Below, piece after piece: positions 28,424 to 37,162 of a stretch of DNA of 64,000 nucleotides. The stretch spans positions 2,542,001 to 2,606,000 of the forward strand of contig NZ_CP118270.1 of the NCBI RefSeq assembly GCF_028771845.1, given 5' to 3'. A program made the position numbers and the translations under genes. Position 1 is the first letter of the stretch; each line of letters opens with the position of its first letter. Origin of the DNA: Paenibacillus marchantiae. GTDB taxonomy: Bacteria > Bacillota > Bacilli > Paenibacillales > Paenibacillaceae. The notes beneath the pieces are model-generated. The model was not told the DNA's origin and searched no databases. It worked only from the letters and a program-made list of their open reading frames with translations.

Positions 28424-29776
28424 ATGATGGAACTGGCTTCGAAAGGGAATATCAAACAGCGAAGTATGTACACATCCATATTAATGACCAGTTTTGCCAA
28501 CATTCTGATAATGGGAATTACAACAGTGACATCTATTATTACTAGTCGAATGTTTGGAGCGGAAGGAAAGGGTGAACTGGCTGCGATTCTGTTTTGGCCA
28601 GGATTTCTTACCAATCTGGCAACGTTAGGCTTGCCAACGGCACTAATCTATTATATCAAAAAAAATAGTAATCAAATCCCTGTATATATGGGGATGGGAT
28701 TTCTAGTGCAGATTCCAATTAGTATTATTCTAGGATTCATAAGTTGGTTTGGGGTATCATCATGGTTATCGAATTATTCTGATTCGGTTATTTCCATCGC
28801 GAGGGTGTATATTACATCCCTTTCTCCCATTTTTCTGATCATTGGTGTATTAGCGGCGACGGCACAAGGTACAGAGAAGTTTCATATCTATAATCTCGCA
28901 AGGCTATTTGCCCCACTTATTAATTTCGTAGGGCTGGTTTTTTTATGGATTAGCGGAACCCTCTCATTGGAACGTGCTATTATTGTAAGTTTTATATCCT
29001 ACTTCATTGTACTTGGCTTCTATGCGTACACACTTCGGGTGCATATCTCAATACAGATTTCCGAAGTTATGGGTCACATCAAATCCAGTTTGCACTTGTT
29101 TACTTTTGCTGCAAGAGTAAGCGGAGTTGAGTTATTCAACACACTTTATAATCAGTTTGATAAAATTATTATTTTAGCGTTGTTAACCCCGCGTGATTTT
29201 GGTCTGTATTCCGTCGTATACGCACTATCCCGTATGTTTAATGTATTCCAGACGGCAATAACGAACGTCATATTCCCAAAAGCTGCTGGATTGGAGCAAG
29301 AAAAAGTATTTAGCCTTGTAGGCAGGTCGTTTAGAATCAGCATGATTTTTATGATGATCATTGTTGTGCCTAGTATGATCGTTGGTCGTTTCTTTATAGG
29401 TTTATTATTTGGCGAAGAATTTTTGGATGCCAGCAGTGCTTTTTATCTCCTCTCATTGGAATGTGTTGTGGGCGGGGGAGCGAGCATACTGGCTTCTTCA
29501 TTTAACGCTCTTGGACGGCCTGGAGTAATTCTGGTTGGACAGAGTTCTGCTGTTGCCATAACCATAACTTTATTTTTCCTGCTTACACCTAACTACGGAT
29601 TACATGGAATTGGGCTTGCTCTGCTAACAGGTTCTGTCGTGCGGATTATGGTTTCTCTGATCTCATTAAAAAAAATATACAGTATTCCGATGAAACAAAT
29701 GGTTTTTAACAAAGAAGATATTCATTTTTTGCTGGAACGCCTTAACCAGCAGAAATTATTGAGGAGAGGTAGATAA
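28424..29776 (+). CDS. Wzx-type polysaccharide flippase
   Basis: 450-residue membrane protein of the MATE/MOP (polysaccharide biosynthesis) superfamily with about 12 to 14 helices and almost no large loops. It starts with the family's SRMFGAEGKGELAAILFWPGF segment, where helix 1 leads to the conserved G-x-G-x-x-A turn. It should move undecaprenyl-linked repeat units outward. Two adjacent ATGs at 28424 and 28427 follow GAGAGG. Wzy plus Wzx plus CpsC/D make this a Wzx/Wzy-dependent EPS locus. Confidence 0.87.
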   Translation: MMELASKGNIKQRSMYTSILMTSFANILIMGITTVTSIITSRMFGAEGKGELAAILFWPGFLTNLATLGLPTALIYYIKKNSNQIPVYMGMGFLVQIPISIILGFISWFGVSSWLSNYSDSVISIARVYITSLSPIFLIIGVLAATAQGTEKFHIYNLARLFAPLINFVGLVFLWISGTLSLERAIIVSFISYFIVLGFYAYTLRVHISIQISEVMGHIKSSLHLFTFAARVSGVELFNTLYNQFDKIIILALLTPRDFGLYSVVYALSRMFNVFQTAITNVIFPKAAGLEQEKVFSLVGRSFRISMIFMMIIVVPSMIVGRFFIGLLFGEEFLDASSAFYLLSLECVVGGGASILASSFNALGRPGVILVGQSSAVAITITLFFLLTPNYGLHGIGLALLTGSVVRIMVSLISLKKIYSIPMKQMVFNKEDIHFLLERLNQQKLLRRGR

Positions 29777-29827
29777 GACAGAATGAAAGCTCAATGTGTG
29801 TAAAATATAGAGAGTGGAGTGATAACC

Positions 29828-31216
29828 ATGAGAATCGTACTTCTCTCTGGTGGATCAGGCAAGAGGTTATGGCCCTTATCCAACGATACGAGATCGAAGC
29901 AGTTCTTGAAAGTACTGGAGGGCCCTGAAGGGCAGACGGAATCCATGGTTCAACGGGTATGGAGGCAACTGCAGCATACGGGATTAAGCGAACAGGCCAC
30001 GATTGCAACTAGTAAGCCACAGGTGGAGATTTTGCGGAGTCAACTGGGCGATGAGGTTGATCTTGTCGTAGAGCCGGAACGCAGAGATACCTTTCCCGCA
30101 ATTGCCTTGGCAGCTGTTTATCTGTACTCGGTACAGGGCGTCAGTCTGAACGAAACGGTTGCTGTACTTCCCGTTGATCCATATGTGGAGGAATCCTTTT
30201 TCTATAAAGTTACGGAGCTTGAAGGAGTGTTGGATGAGTCTGGTGCGGAGCTCGCACTAATCGGGGTAAAGCCCACTTATCCTTCAGAGAAATACGGTTA
30301 TATTATTCCTGATCCACATGAAACCGAAAAACATAACCATTACGCCAAAGTATCACGTTTTCAAGAAAAACCCTGTGAGACTGAAGCGGCAGAGATGATA
30401 GAGCAATCTGCCCTTTGGAATTGCGGGGTTTTTGCATTCAAGCTGAACTATCTGATTAATCTGCTGATCTCCCTTGAACTGCCAATTCAGTATGAAGAGA
30501 TGCTCAAACAATACGGAAGATTACAGAAAATTAGCTTTGATTATCAAGTAGTCGAAAAAGCCAGTCACATTGTGGTTACACCTTATGAGGGATATTGGAA
30601 AGATCTCGGCACATGGAATACGCTGACGGACGAAATGAGTACCCATATTGTGGGCAAAGGTGTAATGACGAATAGCTCGGTAAACACACATCTGATCAAT
30701 GAGTTGAATATTCCGGTGTGTGTGCTGGGAGTATCCAATCTTATTGTTGCGACGAGTCCGGATGGAATTCTGGTTAGTGAGAAAGAGGCAAGTCCACAGA
30801 TTAAAGAGATTCTTAAGGATGATAATCAACGTCCTATGTATGAGGAACGCCGCTGGGGTTGTTACAAAGTGCTTGATTACACGCGTAATGCCAGAGGAGA
30901 AGAGGTATTAACTAAACGCATTATTGTTGAGGCAGATAAGAATTTTTCTTATCAATACCATCTCAAACGAAATGAAGTATGGACAGTTGTTTCGGGACAG
31001 GGCGAACTGATTCTGGATGGTGAACTGAGATTGCTTAATCAAGGGGATGTTATCTCCATCCTGGCAGGTAGTAAACACAGTGTGAAAGCCGTAACCGAAC
31101 TTGAAATCATTGAAGTTCAGATGGGCAGTGAGCTGGTGGAAGAGGATATTGTGCGAATCGAGATGGAATGGACAGATATTATCCAAAATTGCGTGAATTG
31201 GGGGAAAACAAGATGA
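29828..31216 (+). CDS. manC: Mannose-1-phosphate guanylyltransferase / mannose-6-phosphate isomerase
   Basis: Bifunctional-type 462-residue enzyme supplying GDP-mannose. The N-terminal nucleotidyltransferase has LLSGGSGKRLWPLS, VLPVDPYVE and FQEKP; the C-terminal cupin (type II isomerase) has YEERRWGCYKVLDY, YQYHLKRNEVWTVVSG and the metal-site histidines around it. I chose ATG 29828, eight bases after GGAG; GTG 29819 is inside the ribosome site. The stop overlaps the next start (ATGA). Confidence 0.9.
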   Translation: MRIVLLSGGSGKRLWPLSNDTRSKQFLKVLEGPEGQTESMVQRVWRQLQHTGLSEQATIATSKPQVEILRSQLGDEVDLVVEPERRDTFPAIALAAVYLYSVQGVSLNETVAVLPVDPYVEESFFYKVTELEGVLDESGAELALIGVKPTYPSEKYGYIIPDPHETEKHNHYAKVSRFQEKPCETEAAEMIEQSALWNCGVFAFKLNYLINLLISLELPIQYEEMLKQYGRLQKISFDYQVVEKASHIVVTPYEGYWKDLGTWNTLTDEMSTHIVGKGVMTNSSVNTHLINELNIPVCVLGVSNLIVATSPDGILVSEKEASPQIKEILKDDNQRPMYEERRWGCYKVLDYTRNARGEEVLTKRIIVEADKNFSYQYHLKRNEVWTVVSGQGELILDGELRLLNQGDVISILAGSKHSVKAVTELEIIEVQMGSELVEEDIVRIEMEWTDIIQNCVNWGKTR

Positions 31217-32544
31217 GTATTGCGGTGATTGGAACAGGGTATGTAGGTCTTGTATCGGGAGTATGCTTTTCGGAGATCGGCAACCAAGTCATCTGTGTGG
31301 ACAACAATGAGGCCAAAGTAGAGATGCTCAACGAGGGCAACGTGCCCATCTATGAGCCTGGCCTCAAAGAGTTGATGGCTTCCAACATGCAAGCAGGCAA
31401 ACTATCATTCACCTCCAATATTGCTGAAGCGATTAGCCAGTCGGATATTATCTTTATCGCTGTAGGCACGCCTTCTCTTCCGAGCGGCGAAGCCAACCTG
31501 AGCTATGTGGAGCAAGTAGCTATAGAGATTGGAAGTCACATTGAAAGCTACAAAATTATCGTGACCAAAAGCACCGTTCCTGTAGGCACCAATGATCGTG
31601 TCCGTGAGCTGATTAGCAGTATTTCATCTCAGCCTTTCGATGTGGCTTCTGTTCCCGAATTCCTCCGGGAAGGATCTGCGGTCAAGGATACGCTGAATCC
31701 TGACCGGATTGTCATTGGAACAGACAGTGATCGGGCAATTAAAACACTGAAGAAACTTCATCGGCCATTGACCGAGAACCTGATCATTACGGATATTCGA
31801 TCAGCCGAAATGATTAAATATGCTTCCAATGCATTTCTCGCAACCAAAATCTCATTCATTAATGAAATCTCGAATATATGTGAAAAAGTAGGAGCCGACG
31901 TTACAAGAGTAGCCGAAGGCATGGGCTATGATAAGCGTATAGGAGCTTCCTTTTTGAAGGCAGGCATTGGTTATGGAGGTTCATGCTTTCCAAAAGATAC
32001 ACAGGCTTTAATTCAAATCGCGGGTATGGTCGATTATGATTTCAGACTGTTAAAATCCGTTGTCCAAGTAAACCAAGATCAGCGTTTACATGTCATTCAC
32101 AAACTGGAAGAGGCGCTGGGATCTTTAAAAGGAAAAACAATTGCTGTCTGGGGGTTAGCTTTTAAACCGGAGACAGATGACGTGCGGGATGCTCCAGCGA
32201 TCGATATCATTCAGCATTTAAGTGATGCTGGAGCAGTCATTAAGGCCTACGATCCCATCGCAACTGCGAATTTCCGTAAAGAGGTAGATGTCGCCTCCAT
32301 CACGTGGGAAGAGCATCCACTTCATGCTGCTGAAGGAGCAGATGCCTTGTGTGTGTTGACTGAATGGAAGGAATTCGCTCATATCGATTTGAATGAACTG
32401 GCCAAAATCATGAAGGACCCAATTATGATTGATGGTCGTAATTTGTATAGTGCTGAACAGGTGCAGGCATCTAATCTTCAATATTATTCTGTTGGTCGTC
32501 CAGGTTTGACGAAGCTGGAAGGGAAAGCGGCAGCAATCATTTAA
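31213..32544 (+). CDS. ugd: UDP-glucose 6-dehydrogenase
   Basis: Oxidises UDP-glucose to UDP-glucuronate with two NAD+. The 443-residue product has GTGYVGLVSG at residues 7-16, YEPGL, KSTVPVGT, the substrate lysine in EMIKYASNAFLATKI and the catalytic cysteine in GYGGSCFPKDT. ATG 31213 overlaps the manC stop. It links GalU to the UDP-xylose-synthase-like enzyme, so the operon encodes the whole UDP-Glc to UDP-GlcA to UDP-Xyl line. Confidence 0.93.
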   Translation: MSIAVIGTGYVGLVSGVCFSEIGNQVICVDNNEAKVEMLNEGNVPIYEPGLKELMASNMQAGKLSFTSNIAEAISQSDIIFIAVGTPSLPSGEANLSYVEQVAIEIGSHIESYKIIVTKSTVPVGTNDRVRELISSISSQPFDVASVPEFLREGSAVKDTLNPDRIVIGTDSDRAIKTLKKLHRPLTENLIITDIRSAEMIKYASNAFLATKISFINEISNICEKVGADVTRVAEGMGYDKRIGASFLKAGIGYGGSCFPKDTQALIQIAGMVDYDFRLLKSVVQVNQDQRLHVIHKLEEALGSLKGKTIAVWGLAFKPETDDVRDAPAIDIIQHLSDAGAVIKAYDPIATANFRKEVDVASITWEEHPLHAAEGADALCVLTEWKEFAHIDLNELAKIMKDPIMIDGRNLYSAEQVQASNLQYYSVGRPGLTKLEGKAAAII

Positions 32545-32583
32545 CCGCTATTCATCATCTTGAATGTGAGTGAGGAAGAACAC

Positions 32584-33501
32584 ATGAAAAAGTGGATGAA
32601 AGTTACCATCTGGATTGTTTCCTTGTTTGTAGTTGTTGTGTTTGGTTATGCCATATATCTCTATCAATCCGTTAAATCAACCGCTGACCAAATCTATGAG
32701 CCCCGGAATCCTGTAAGGCCCGTCTCGGTCACAGATAGCAGAGGTGGGCTACCAGTGGATATCAACAGTAAAGAGCCTTTTAATGCACTTATTCTTGGCG
32801 TGGATGAGCGTCCTAATGATCGAGGGCGCTCGGATACGATGATTGTACTGAGTGTGAACCCAGGGAAAAAACAAGTGCTCATGTTTAATATTCCAAGGGA
32901 TACAAGGACAGACATTGTGGGACACAATACAGTAGATAAGATCAATCATGCTTATGCCTTCGGAGGCGTGGACATGTCGGTAAATACCGTCGAGCAATTT
33001 TTGGGAGTCCCCATTCATTATTATATGAAAGTGGATATGGAGGGCTTTGCCAAAATCATTGACCTGGTCGGAGGCGTGGATGTAAATAATCCTTTTGCAT
33101 TTGATTATGAGGGCCAGAGTTATGATCAAGGGAATATTCATCTGGACGGTGTTGCTGCGCTCGGTTTTTCAAGAATGCGCTATGATGACCCGAAAGGGGA
33201 TTTGGGTCGTAATGATCGACAGCGTGAGGTTCTGAAGCAGATGCTTAAGAATACGATGCAATTCTCCAGTGTACTTCATATCCAGAATATGCTTGATGAA
33301 CTAGGTACTCATGTCAGAACGGATGTTACTTTTGATGAGATGAAGGAACTTCTCCTTGATTATCGTAATGATCTGGAGAATGTAGATACGGTGGAAATCA
33401 AGGGTAAAGGCGAGAAAATCAATGGGATTTATTATTACATCGTGGATCAGCAAGAAAAAGATCGCATTCACGGAATAATTGAAGAACATTTGGAGAAATA
33501 A
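32584..33501 (+). CDS. LytR-CpsA-Psr (LCP) family ligase
   Basis: Membrane-anchored enzyme that transfers lipid-linked glycopolymers to peptidoglycan. The 305-residue protein has a short cytoplasmic head, one membrane helix (about residues 8-28) and the extracytoplasmic LCP domain with LILGVDERPNDRGRSDTMIV, NIPRDTR and FSRMRYDDPKGDLGRNDRQREV (Arg/Asp residues binding the pyrophosphate). ATG 32584 follows GAGGAA. Its presence suggests that some of the polymer is wall-attached. Confidence 0.9.
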   Translation: MKKWMKVTIWIVSLFVVVVFGYAIYLYQSVKSTADQIYEPRNPVRPVSVTDSRGGLPVDINSKEPFNALILGVDERPNDRGRSDTMIVLSVNPGKKQVLMFNIPRDTRTDIVGHNTVDKINHAYAFGGVDMSVNTVEQFLGVPIHYYMKVDMEGFAKIIDLVGGVDVNNPFAFDYEGQSYDQGNIHLDGVAALGFSRMRYDDPKGDLGRNDRQREVLKQMLKNTMQFSSVLHIQNMLDELGTHVRTDVTFDEMKELLLDYRNDLENVDTVEIKGKGEKINGIYYYIVDQQEKDRIHGIIEEHLEK

Positions 33502-33521
33502 ACAGAAATAATGAAAGGCTT

Positions 33522-34112
33522 ATGAAAGTGGTGAGAACCTTGCTTATGGAGGAGGACTACGGGAAACGAACGCATAAACATAGACGTAAACAACGACCTT
33601 ACGTTTATATCTTGTCACTGCTGCTGATTGCGGCTTGGGTTTTGGTGATCTGGCACTTTTCGACCCAATCTTATCAGCAGCAGACTATCCAGCCTTGGCT
33701 GCATAAATGGTCTGAAAAGGTAAAGATCGGATTTGCACTACCAGATGTGAAATTCACATACGGTGAGCTTGATTATTCCTTAAGACAACGACCGTATGAT
33801 TTTGTTGAGTTCATATTTCGGAAAAGTGCACATTTATTTGTATATGCTGTGCTGGCGGTGCTTATCTATGGTGGGCTGAGATACAGGAAAATGCGGATGT
33901 TCACTTGTATCGCTGCTGCCCTGGCCGTAGTAGCGGTTATCGCCTCCATTGATGAATATATTCAGCAGTTCAGCCCTAACCGGACGAGTTCAATCCGTGA
34001 TGTCGGCGTGGATCTGCTTGGCGGATGTGGCGGAATTGCCTTATATGTGGGGGTTAATGTCGTTTTCAGAAGATTCAGGTCTCCAAGGCGATCGTCAGTC
34101 AAAAGAAAGTGA
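33522..34112 (+). CDS. VanZ-like family membrane protein
   Basis: 196-residue protein with a basic cytoplasmic head (KRTHKHRRKQRP) and four predicted helices. VanZ signatures seen: WHFSTQ, RKSAHLFVYAVLAVLIYGGLR, DEYIQQFSPNRTSSIRDVGVDLLGG. Family function is poorly defined (teicoplanin resistance in VanZ itself); it often sits near envelope glycopolymer genes, as here. AAAGG precedes ATG 33522. Confidence 0.85.
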   Translation: MKVVRTLLMEEDYGKRTHKHRRKQRPYVYILSLLLIAAWVLVIWHFSTQSYQQQTIQPWLHKWSEKVKIGFALPDVKFTYGELDYSLRQRPYDFVEFIFRKSAHLFVYAVLAVLIYGGLRYRKMRMFTCIAAALAVVAVIASIDEYIQQFSPNRTSSIRDVGVDLLGGCGGIALYVGVNVVFRRFRSPRRSSVKRK

Positions 34113-34199
34113 TTTCCCAGGAAATGCTGCTCGCCAGTTCCCGCTTCTACTTGCTTGCCATCCATCATAAGTATGGAAGTAGGACAAGGGGGACGGGGT

Positions 34200-34718
34200 A
34201 TGCTGCGAAGAAGGAACCGGAATGCGTTACTTAAAAAGATCGGATTCATAGTACTTGTGCTGCTGCTGTTGTGGCTCATAGGCAGAACCATCCCATATCT
34301 GTTTCGTGCAGATGCACCAGATGAAGCTGCTGCCATTGCCCAGGAGTTTTACAAATATGAGCAGACGGGTGATTTCGGCAGTTCATGGGAATTGTTTCAT
34401 CCATTGATGAAAGAACGTTTTCCCAAAAGTGCCTATTTACAGTCGAGAGCGCATATCTTCATGCAGCATTTTGGGGTGGAAACCTTTGATCTGGAGATGG
34501 AAAAACCAGAGCGAGAGTTTGACGTTACGGTAATTGATGGCGTTAAGCCATTTGCAGAGGCATATCGCATTGGTGTTACCCAGAAGTTTACGGGAACCTT
34601 TGGTCAATTTAAAATCGTGCAGAATTGTTATATCGTAAAGGATGGGGACGATTGGACATTGCTTTGGTATTATCCGAAGAATGGAGATGCCGAGACTGAG
34701 CATGACAAAACTGAATGA
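34200..34718 (+). CDS. Membrane-anchored protein of unknown function at the end of the EPS operon
   Basis: 172 residues: a basic head (MLRRRNRNALLKK), one membrane helix (about 13-32), then an extracytoplasmic domain with EEYYKYEQ-like helix (IAQEFYKYEQTGDFGSSW) and alternating strands, ending DWTLLWYYPKNGDAE. The helix-plus-curved-sheet pattern recalls NTF2-like extracytoplasmic domains, but I do not recognise a named family. ATG 34200 follows GGGGGACGGGG. Last gene before the terminator. Confidence 0.7.
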   Translation: MLRRRNRNALLKKIGFIVLVLLLLWLIGRTIPYLFRADAPDEAAAIAQEFYKYEQTGDFGSSWELFHPLMKERFPKSAYLQSRAHIFMQHFGVETFDLEMEKPEREFDVTVIDGVKPFAEAYRIGVTQKFTGTFGQFKIVQNCYIVKDGDDWTLLWYYPKNGDAETEHDKTE

Positions 34719-34763
34719 TATTATTAACCCATACTATGTGCCGAATTGTATCATTTGTACTTG

Positions 34764-34813
34764 AAAAGGCTCTATGAATGCGAGACTTTAGTCGCATTTA
34801 TAGAGCTTTTTTT
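34764..34813 (+). terminator. Intrinsic terminator ending the EPS operon
   Basis: GCTCTAT (34769-34775) and ATAGAGC (34800-34806), with inner ATGCGA/TCGCAT, followed by seven T. A preceding AAAA run allows some activity in reverse. Confidence 0.85.
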
Positions 34814-34844
34814 GCATTTCATTTCTTTTTAAACCTTTAAGGGG

Positions 34845-34896
34845 TTGACATTAGTCCCGGTGTCAAGTAAATTACGAGTTAGATACAAAATGTATC
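34845..34896 (+). promoter_or_regulatory. Promoter with XRE-type operator before the Cys-rich gene
   Basis: TTGACA (34845-34850), 17-base spacer, TAAATT (34868-34873), followed nine bases later by the perfect palindrome GATACAAAATGTATC (34882-34896) on the start site. Both hexamers and the spacing equal those of the EPS-side promoter at 15362. TTGACA also pairs with TGTCAA at 34861-34866, a second possible operator over the -35 box. Confidence 0.7.
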
Positions 34897-34961
34897 AAAA
34901 TTCAGCGTCTAACGACAAATAACAGGGACTTCAATGCTCCTTGTGAGGGGAAGGAATATCA

Positions 34962-35213
34962 TTGATTGAAACGGACCGCTTTTACTGTGTCAGTTGTGGG
35001 ATGATTGTGTCGGTCGCTAGGGGCTCTGTCGAACTAAAGGAAGAGGACTGTGGAGGCAATCACGTATTTCGCACCGGATTTTATCGGAGTGAGATGCCGC
35101 TTGGATGCTGTGAAGCGTGTGTAGTTCAAACGAAACGTCAGGGGAAATCCCAGTTTGCGGGACAATATACTAAAGATTATGATACACTATCTTCATATGA
35201 GAAGCGGGCATGA
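34962..35213 (+). CDS. Small Cys-rich (zinc-ribbon-like) protein
   Basis: 83-residue protein I do not recognise. It has Cys pairs CVSC near the N-terminus and CCEAC in the middle plus one more Cys (DCGGNH), a spacing that could bind one zinc; the tail is charged and polar. TTG start after GGGAAGGA. The ABC transporter genes begin 33 bases downstream on the same strand with no terminator between, so it is probably the first gene of that operon, under the palindrome-controlled promoter. Confidence 0.6.
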   Translation: MIETDRFYCVSCGMIVSVARGSVELKEEDCGGNHVFRTGFYRSEMPLGCCEACVVQTKRQGKSQFAGQYTKDYDTLSSYEKRA

Positions 35214-35245
35214 TGTGAATGCCCGTTGATGAAGGAGGAAATGGA

Positions 35246-36154
35246 ATGCAGCAGGAGCCGGTCGTCCGTCTTCAGGGCGTCAGTAAAATCATCTCCTCCC
35301 GATCATTGGTCAGTGACCTGACTCTGGATATTTCTCCGGGGCAGGTTTTTGGTTTTTTAGGACCCAATGGGGCGGGGAAAACAACAACGATTCGAATGAT
35401 GGTAGGGCTGATGTCCATCAGTCAAGGAGATATCATCATCTCGGGACACAGTGTAAAGAATGAATTTGAACAGGCCATCGCTCAGGTTGGGGCTATTGTC
35501 GAGAATCCAGAAATGTACAAGTTTCTGACCGGATATCAAAATCTCGTTCACTTTGCCCGGATGTCACCTGGTATTACGAAAGAACGCATTGCCGAGACGA
35601 TTGAACGTGTTGGGCTTACAGCACGCATTCATGACAAGGTAAAGACCTATTCTCTGGGTATGCGCCAGCGTTTGGGCGTGGCCCAAGCCATATTACATAA
35701 ACCAAAGTTGTTGGTATTGGATGAACCCACCAATGGGCTCGATCCACAGGGAATACGGGAACTTAGGGATTATTTGCGTCAGCTCTGTCAGGAGGAAGGG
35801 ATCACCGTCTTTGTATCCAGCCACTTGTTGTCGGAGATGGAATTGATGTGTGATACCGTTGCGATTATCCAAAATGGCAAATTGATTGATGTGAGAAATC
35901 TCAGAGCTGAGGCGGGAGCAGACGTACTTACTGAAGTTGCTTTTGAGGTAAATGATGCTCCACGTGCAGCCGAACTAATTAGCGAAGCTACAGTTCAGGG
36001 CAATGCCATTGTGATTCGTTTATCCCGTGAGCAGATTCCGGACTTGAATGCGAGGCTGGTCAGTGAAGGGTTCCAGGTATACGGTATCCGTAGCGTAACC
36101 CATACGCTGGAAGATCAATTTTTGCAGGTGACTGGGGGCGGAAGCATTGGGTAA
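35246..36154 (+). CDS. ABC transporter ATP-binding protein
   Basis: 302-residue ATPase of an ABC-2-type exporter. Walker A GPNGAGKTTT, signature YSLGMRQRLGVAQAIL (SLGMRQR instead of LSGGQ, usual in this exporter subgroup), Walker B LLVLDEPTNGLDPQG and the switch His in SSHLLSEM. A C-terminal extension of some 80 residues follows, as in bacitracin/lantibiotic-type exporters. ATG 35246 after AAGGAGG at seven bases; the upstream ATG 35219 has no site. Overlaps the permease gene by eight bases. Substrate unknown. Confidence 0.88.
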   Translation: MQQEPVVRLQGVSKIISSRSLVSDLTLDISPGQVFGFLGPNGAGKTTTIRMMVGLMSISQGDIIISGHSVKNEFEQAIAQVGAIVENPEMYKFLTGYQNLVHFARMSPGITKERIAETIERVGLTARIHDKVKTYSLGMRQRLGVAQAILHKPKLLVLDEPTNGLDPQGIRELRDYLRQLCQEEGITVFVSSHLLSEMELMCDTVAIIQNGKLIDVRNLRAEAGADVLTEVAFEVNDAPRAAELISEATVQGNAIVIRLSREQIPDLNARLVSEGFQVYGIRSVTHTLEDQFLQVTGGGSIG

Positions 36155-36941
36155 TTTCGGCAATCTCATTATGAATGAAAACATGAAAATTTTCCGTCGT
36201 CCGCGTACTTGGATTATGTTATCTATTCTGGCATTAATTTCGCTGTTGATGCCGGTTCTGCTCAATGAAGGCATGGGGTCCAGTGAAGTTCCATACTGGC
36301 AAGCAGCTATTACTACCGTTCAGGTCGTCTTTTTCCTGAATACTATCTTCTGTGTCGTCATTGCAGCCGAAGCGGTGGCCGGAGAGTTCACTTGGGGAAC
36401 CATTAAACTACTGTTGATTCGTCCGTGGTCACGCAGCAAAATACTGGCATCCAAATATTTGTCCGTGATTGGATTCAGTATTCTGAGTACGTTACTTGTT
36501 GTTATTATGGCAACCGTAATGTCGTATATGCTGTTCTCCCATTCCGTAACTCCGGATGGAAGCGGTGCTTCTGCATCACACGCATTTGCACTATGGGGAT
36601 ATCTGTACGTGGACTTGTTTATTACGCTCGCTATTGCCTTTATGGTCTCCTCCGTGTTTCGTTCGGGAGCTCTGGCCATCGGTTTGTCTCTATTTATCAT
36701 GTTTACACAGAATTTGTTCTCATTGATCTTCAATCCCGTTCGTTATGAATGGGCCAAGTATGTTCTGTTCAATAACATGGATCTCAGTCGGTATATGGAT
36801 CCAGTGACGGACTTTAGTATGTTTGATGGTGGGAATACAGGCATGACACTTGGCTTTTCTGTTGCTGTGCTAGCTGTATATTATGTTGTTTTCATGTTGA
36901 TCTCATGGGTTGTATTCAACAAAAGAGATGTGGCAGGCTAA
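36147..36941 (+). CDS. ABC-2 type permease
   Basis: 264-residue membrane partner of the preceding ATPase, with six predicted helices. The pattern LIMNENMKIFRRPRTWIM, then AAEAVAGEFTWGTIKLLLIRPWSRSKILASKY is the usual cytoplasmic coupling region of ABC-2 permeases. TTG start overlapping the ATPase gene. Its stop codon lies in the loop of the terminator that ends the operon. Confidence 0.87.
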   Translation: MGNFGNLIMNENMKIFRRPRTWIMLSILALISLLMPVLLNEGMGSSEVPYWQAAITTVQVVFFLNTIFCVVIAAEAVAGEFTWGTIKLLLIRPWSRSKILASKYLSVIGFSILSTLLVVIMATVMSYMLFSHSVTPDGSGASASHAFALWGYLYVDLFITLAIAFMVSSVFRSGALAIGLSLFIMFTQNLFSLIFNPVRYEWAKYVLFNNMDLSRYMDPVTDFSMFDGGNTGMTLGFSVAVLAVYYVVFMLISWVVFNKRDVAG

Positions 36942-36961
36942 TCGCCTGCTTCTCTTTTTTT
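36933..36961 (+). terminator. Intrinsic terminator overlapping the permease stop
   Basis: GCAGGC (36933-36938) and GCCTGC (36944-36949) around TAATC, which holds the permease stop codon, followed by a T-rich tract to 36961. Confidence 0.75.
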
Positions 36962-37054
36962 ACCCAATTTCTCCTTCAGGATGGAAAAGAGAGTATATTC
37001 AGCATTCGCTGTGGCATGACTAGCATTTAAGGGTACATATAATCATACATAAGA

Positions 37055-37091
37055 ATACGGCTTGGAATGGAACACGCTGTCCAAGCTGTAT
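37055..37091 (+). other. Stable hairpin in the leader of the AI-2E-type gene
   Basis: ATACGGCTTGGA (37055-37066) pairs with TCCAAGCTGTAT (37080-37091), 12 pairs with one G-U, shortly after a TATAAT at 37038-37043. No T-run follows, so it is not a terminator; it may protect the 5' end or act as a binding site. Confidence 0.5.
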
Positions 37092-37162
37092 TAAGTTGCA
37101 TGACATACATATTATCGCCGCAGTCGTATTTGGCAGAGCAGCGTATGGAGGGATCACGTTTC

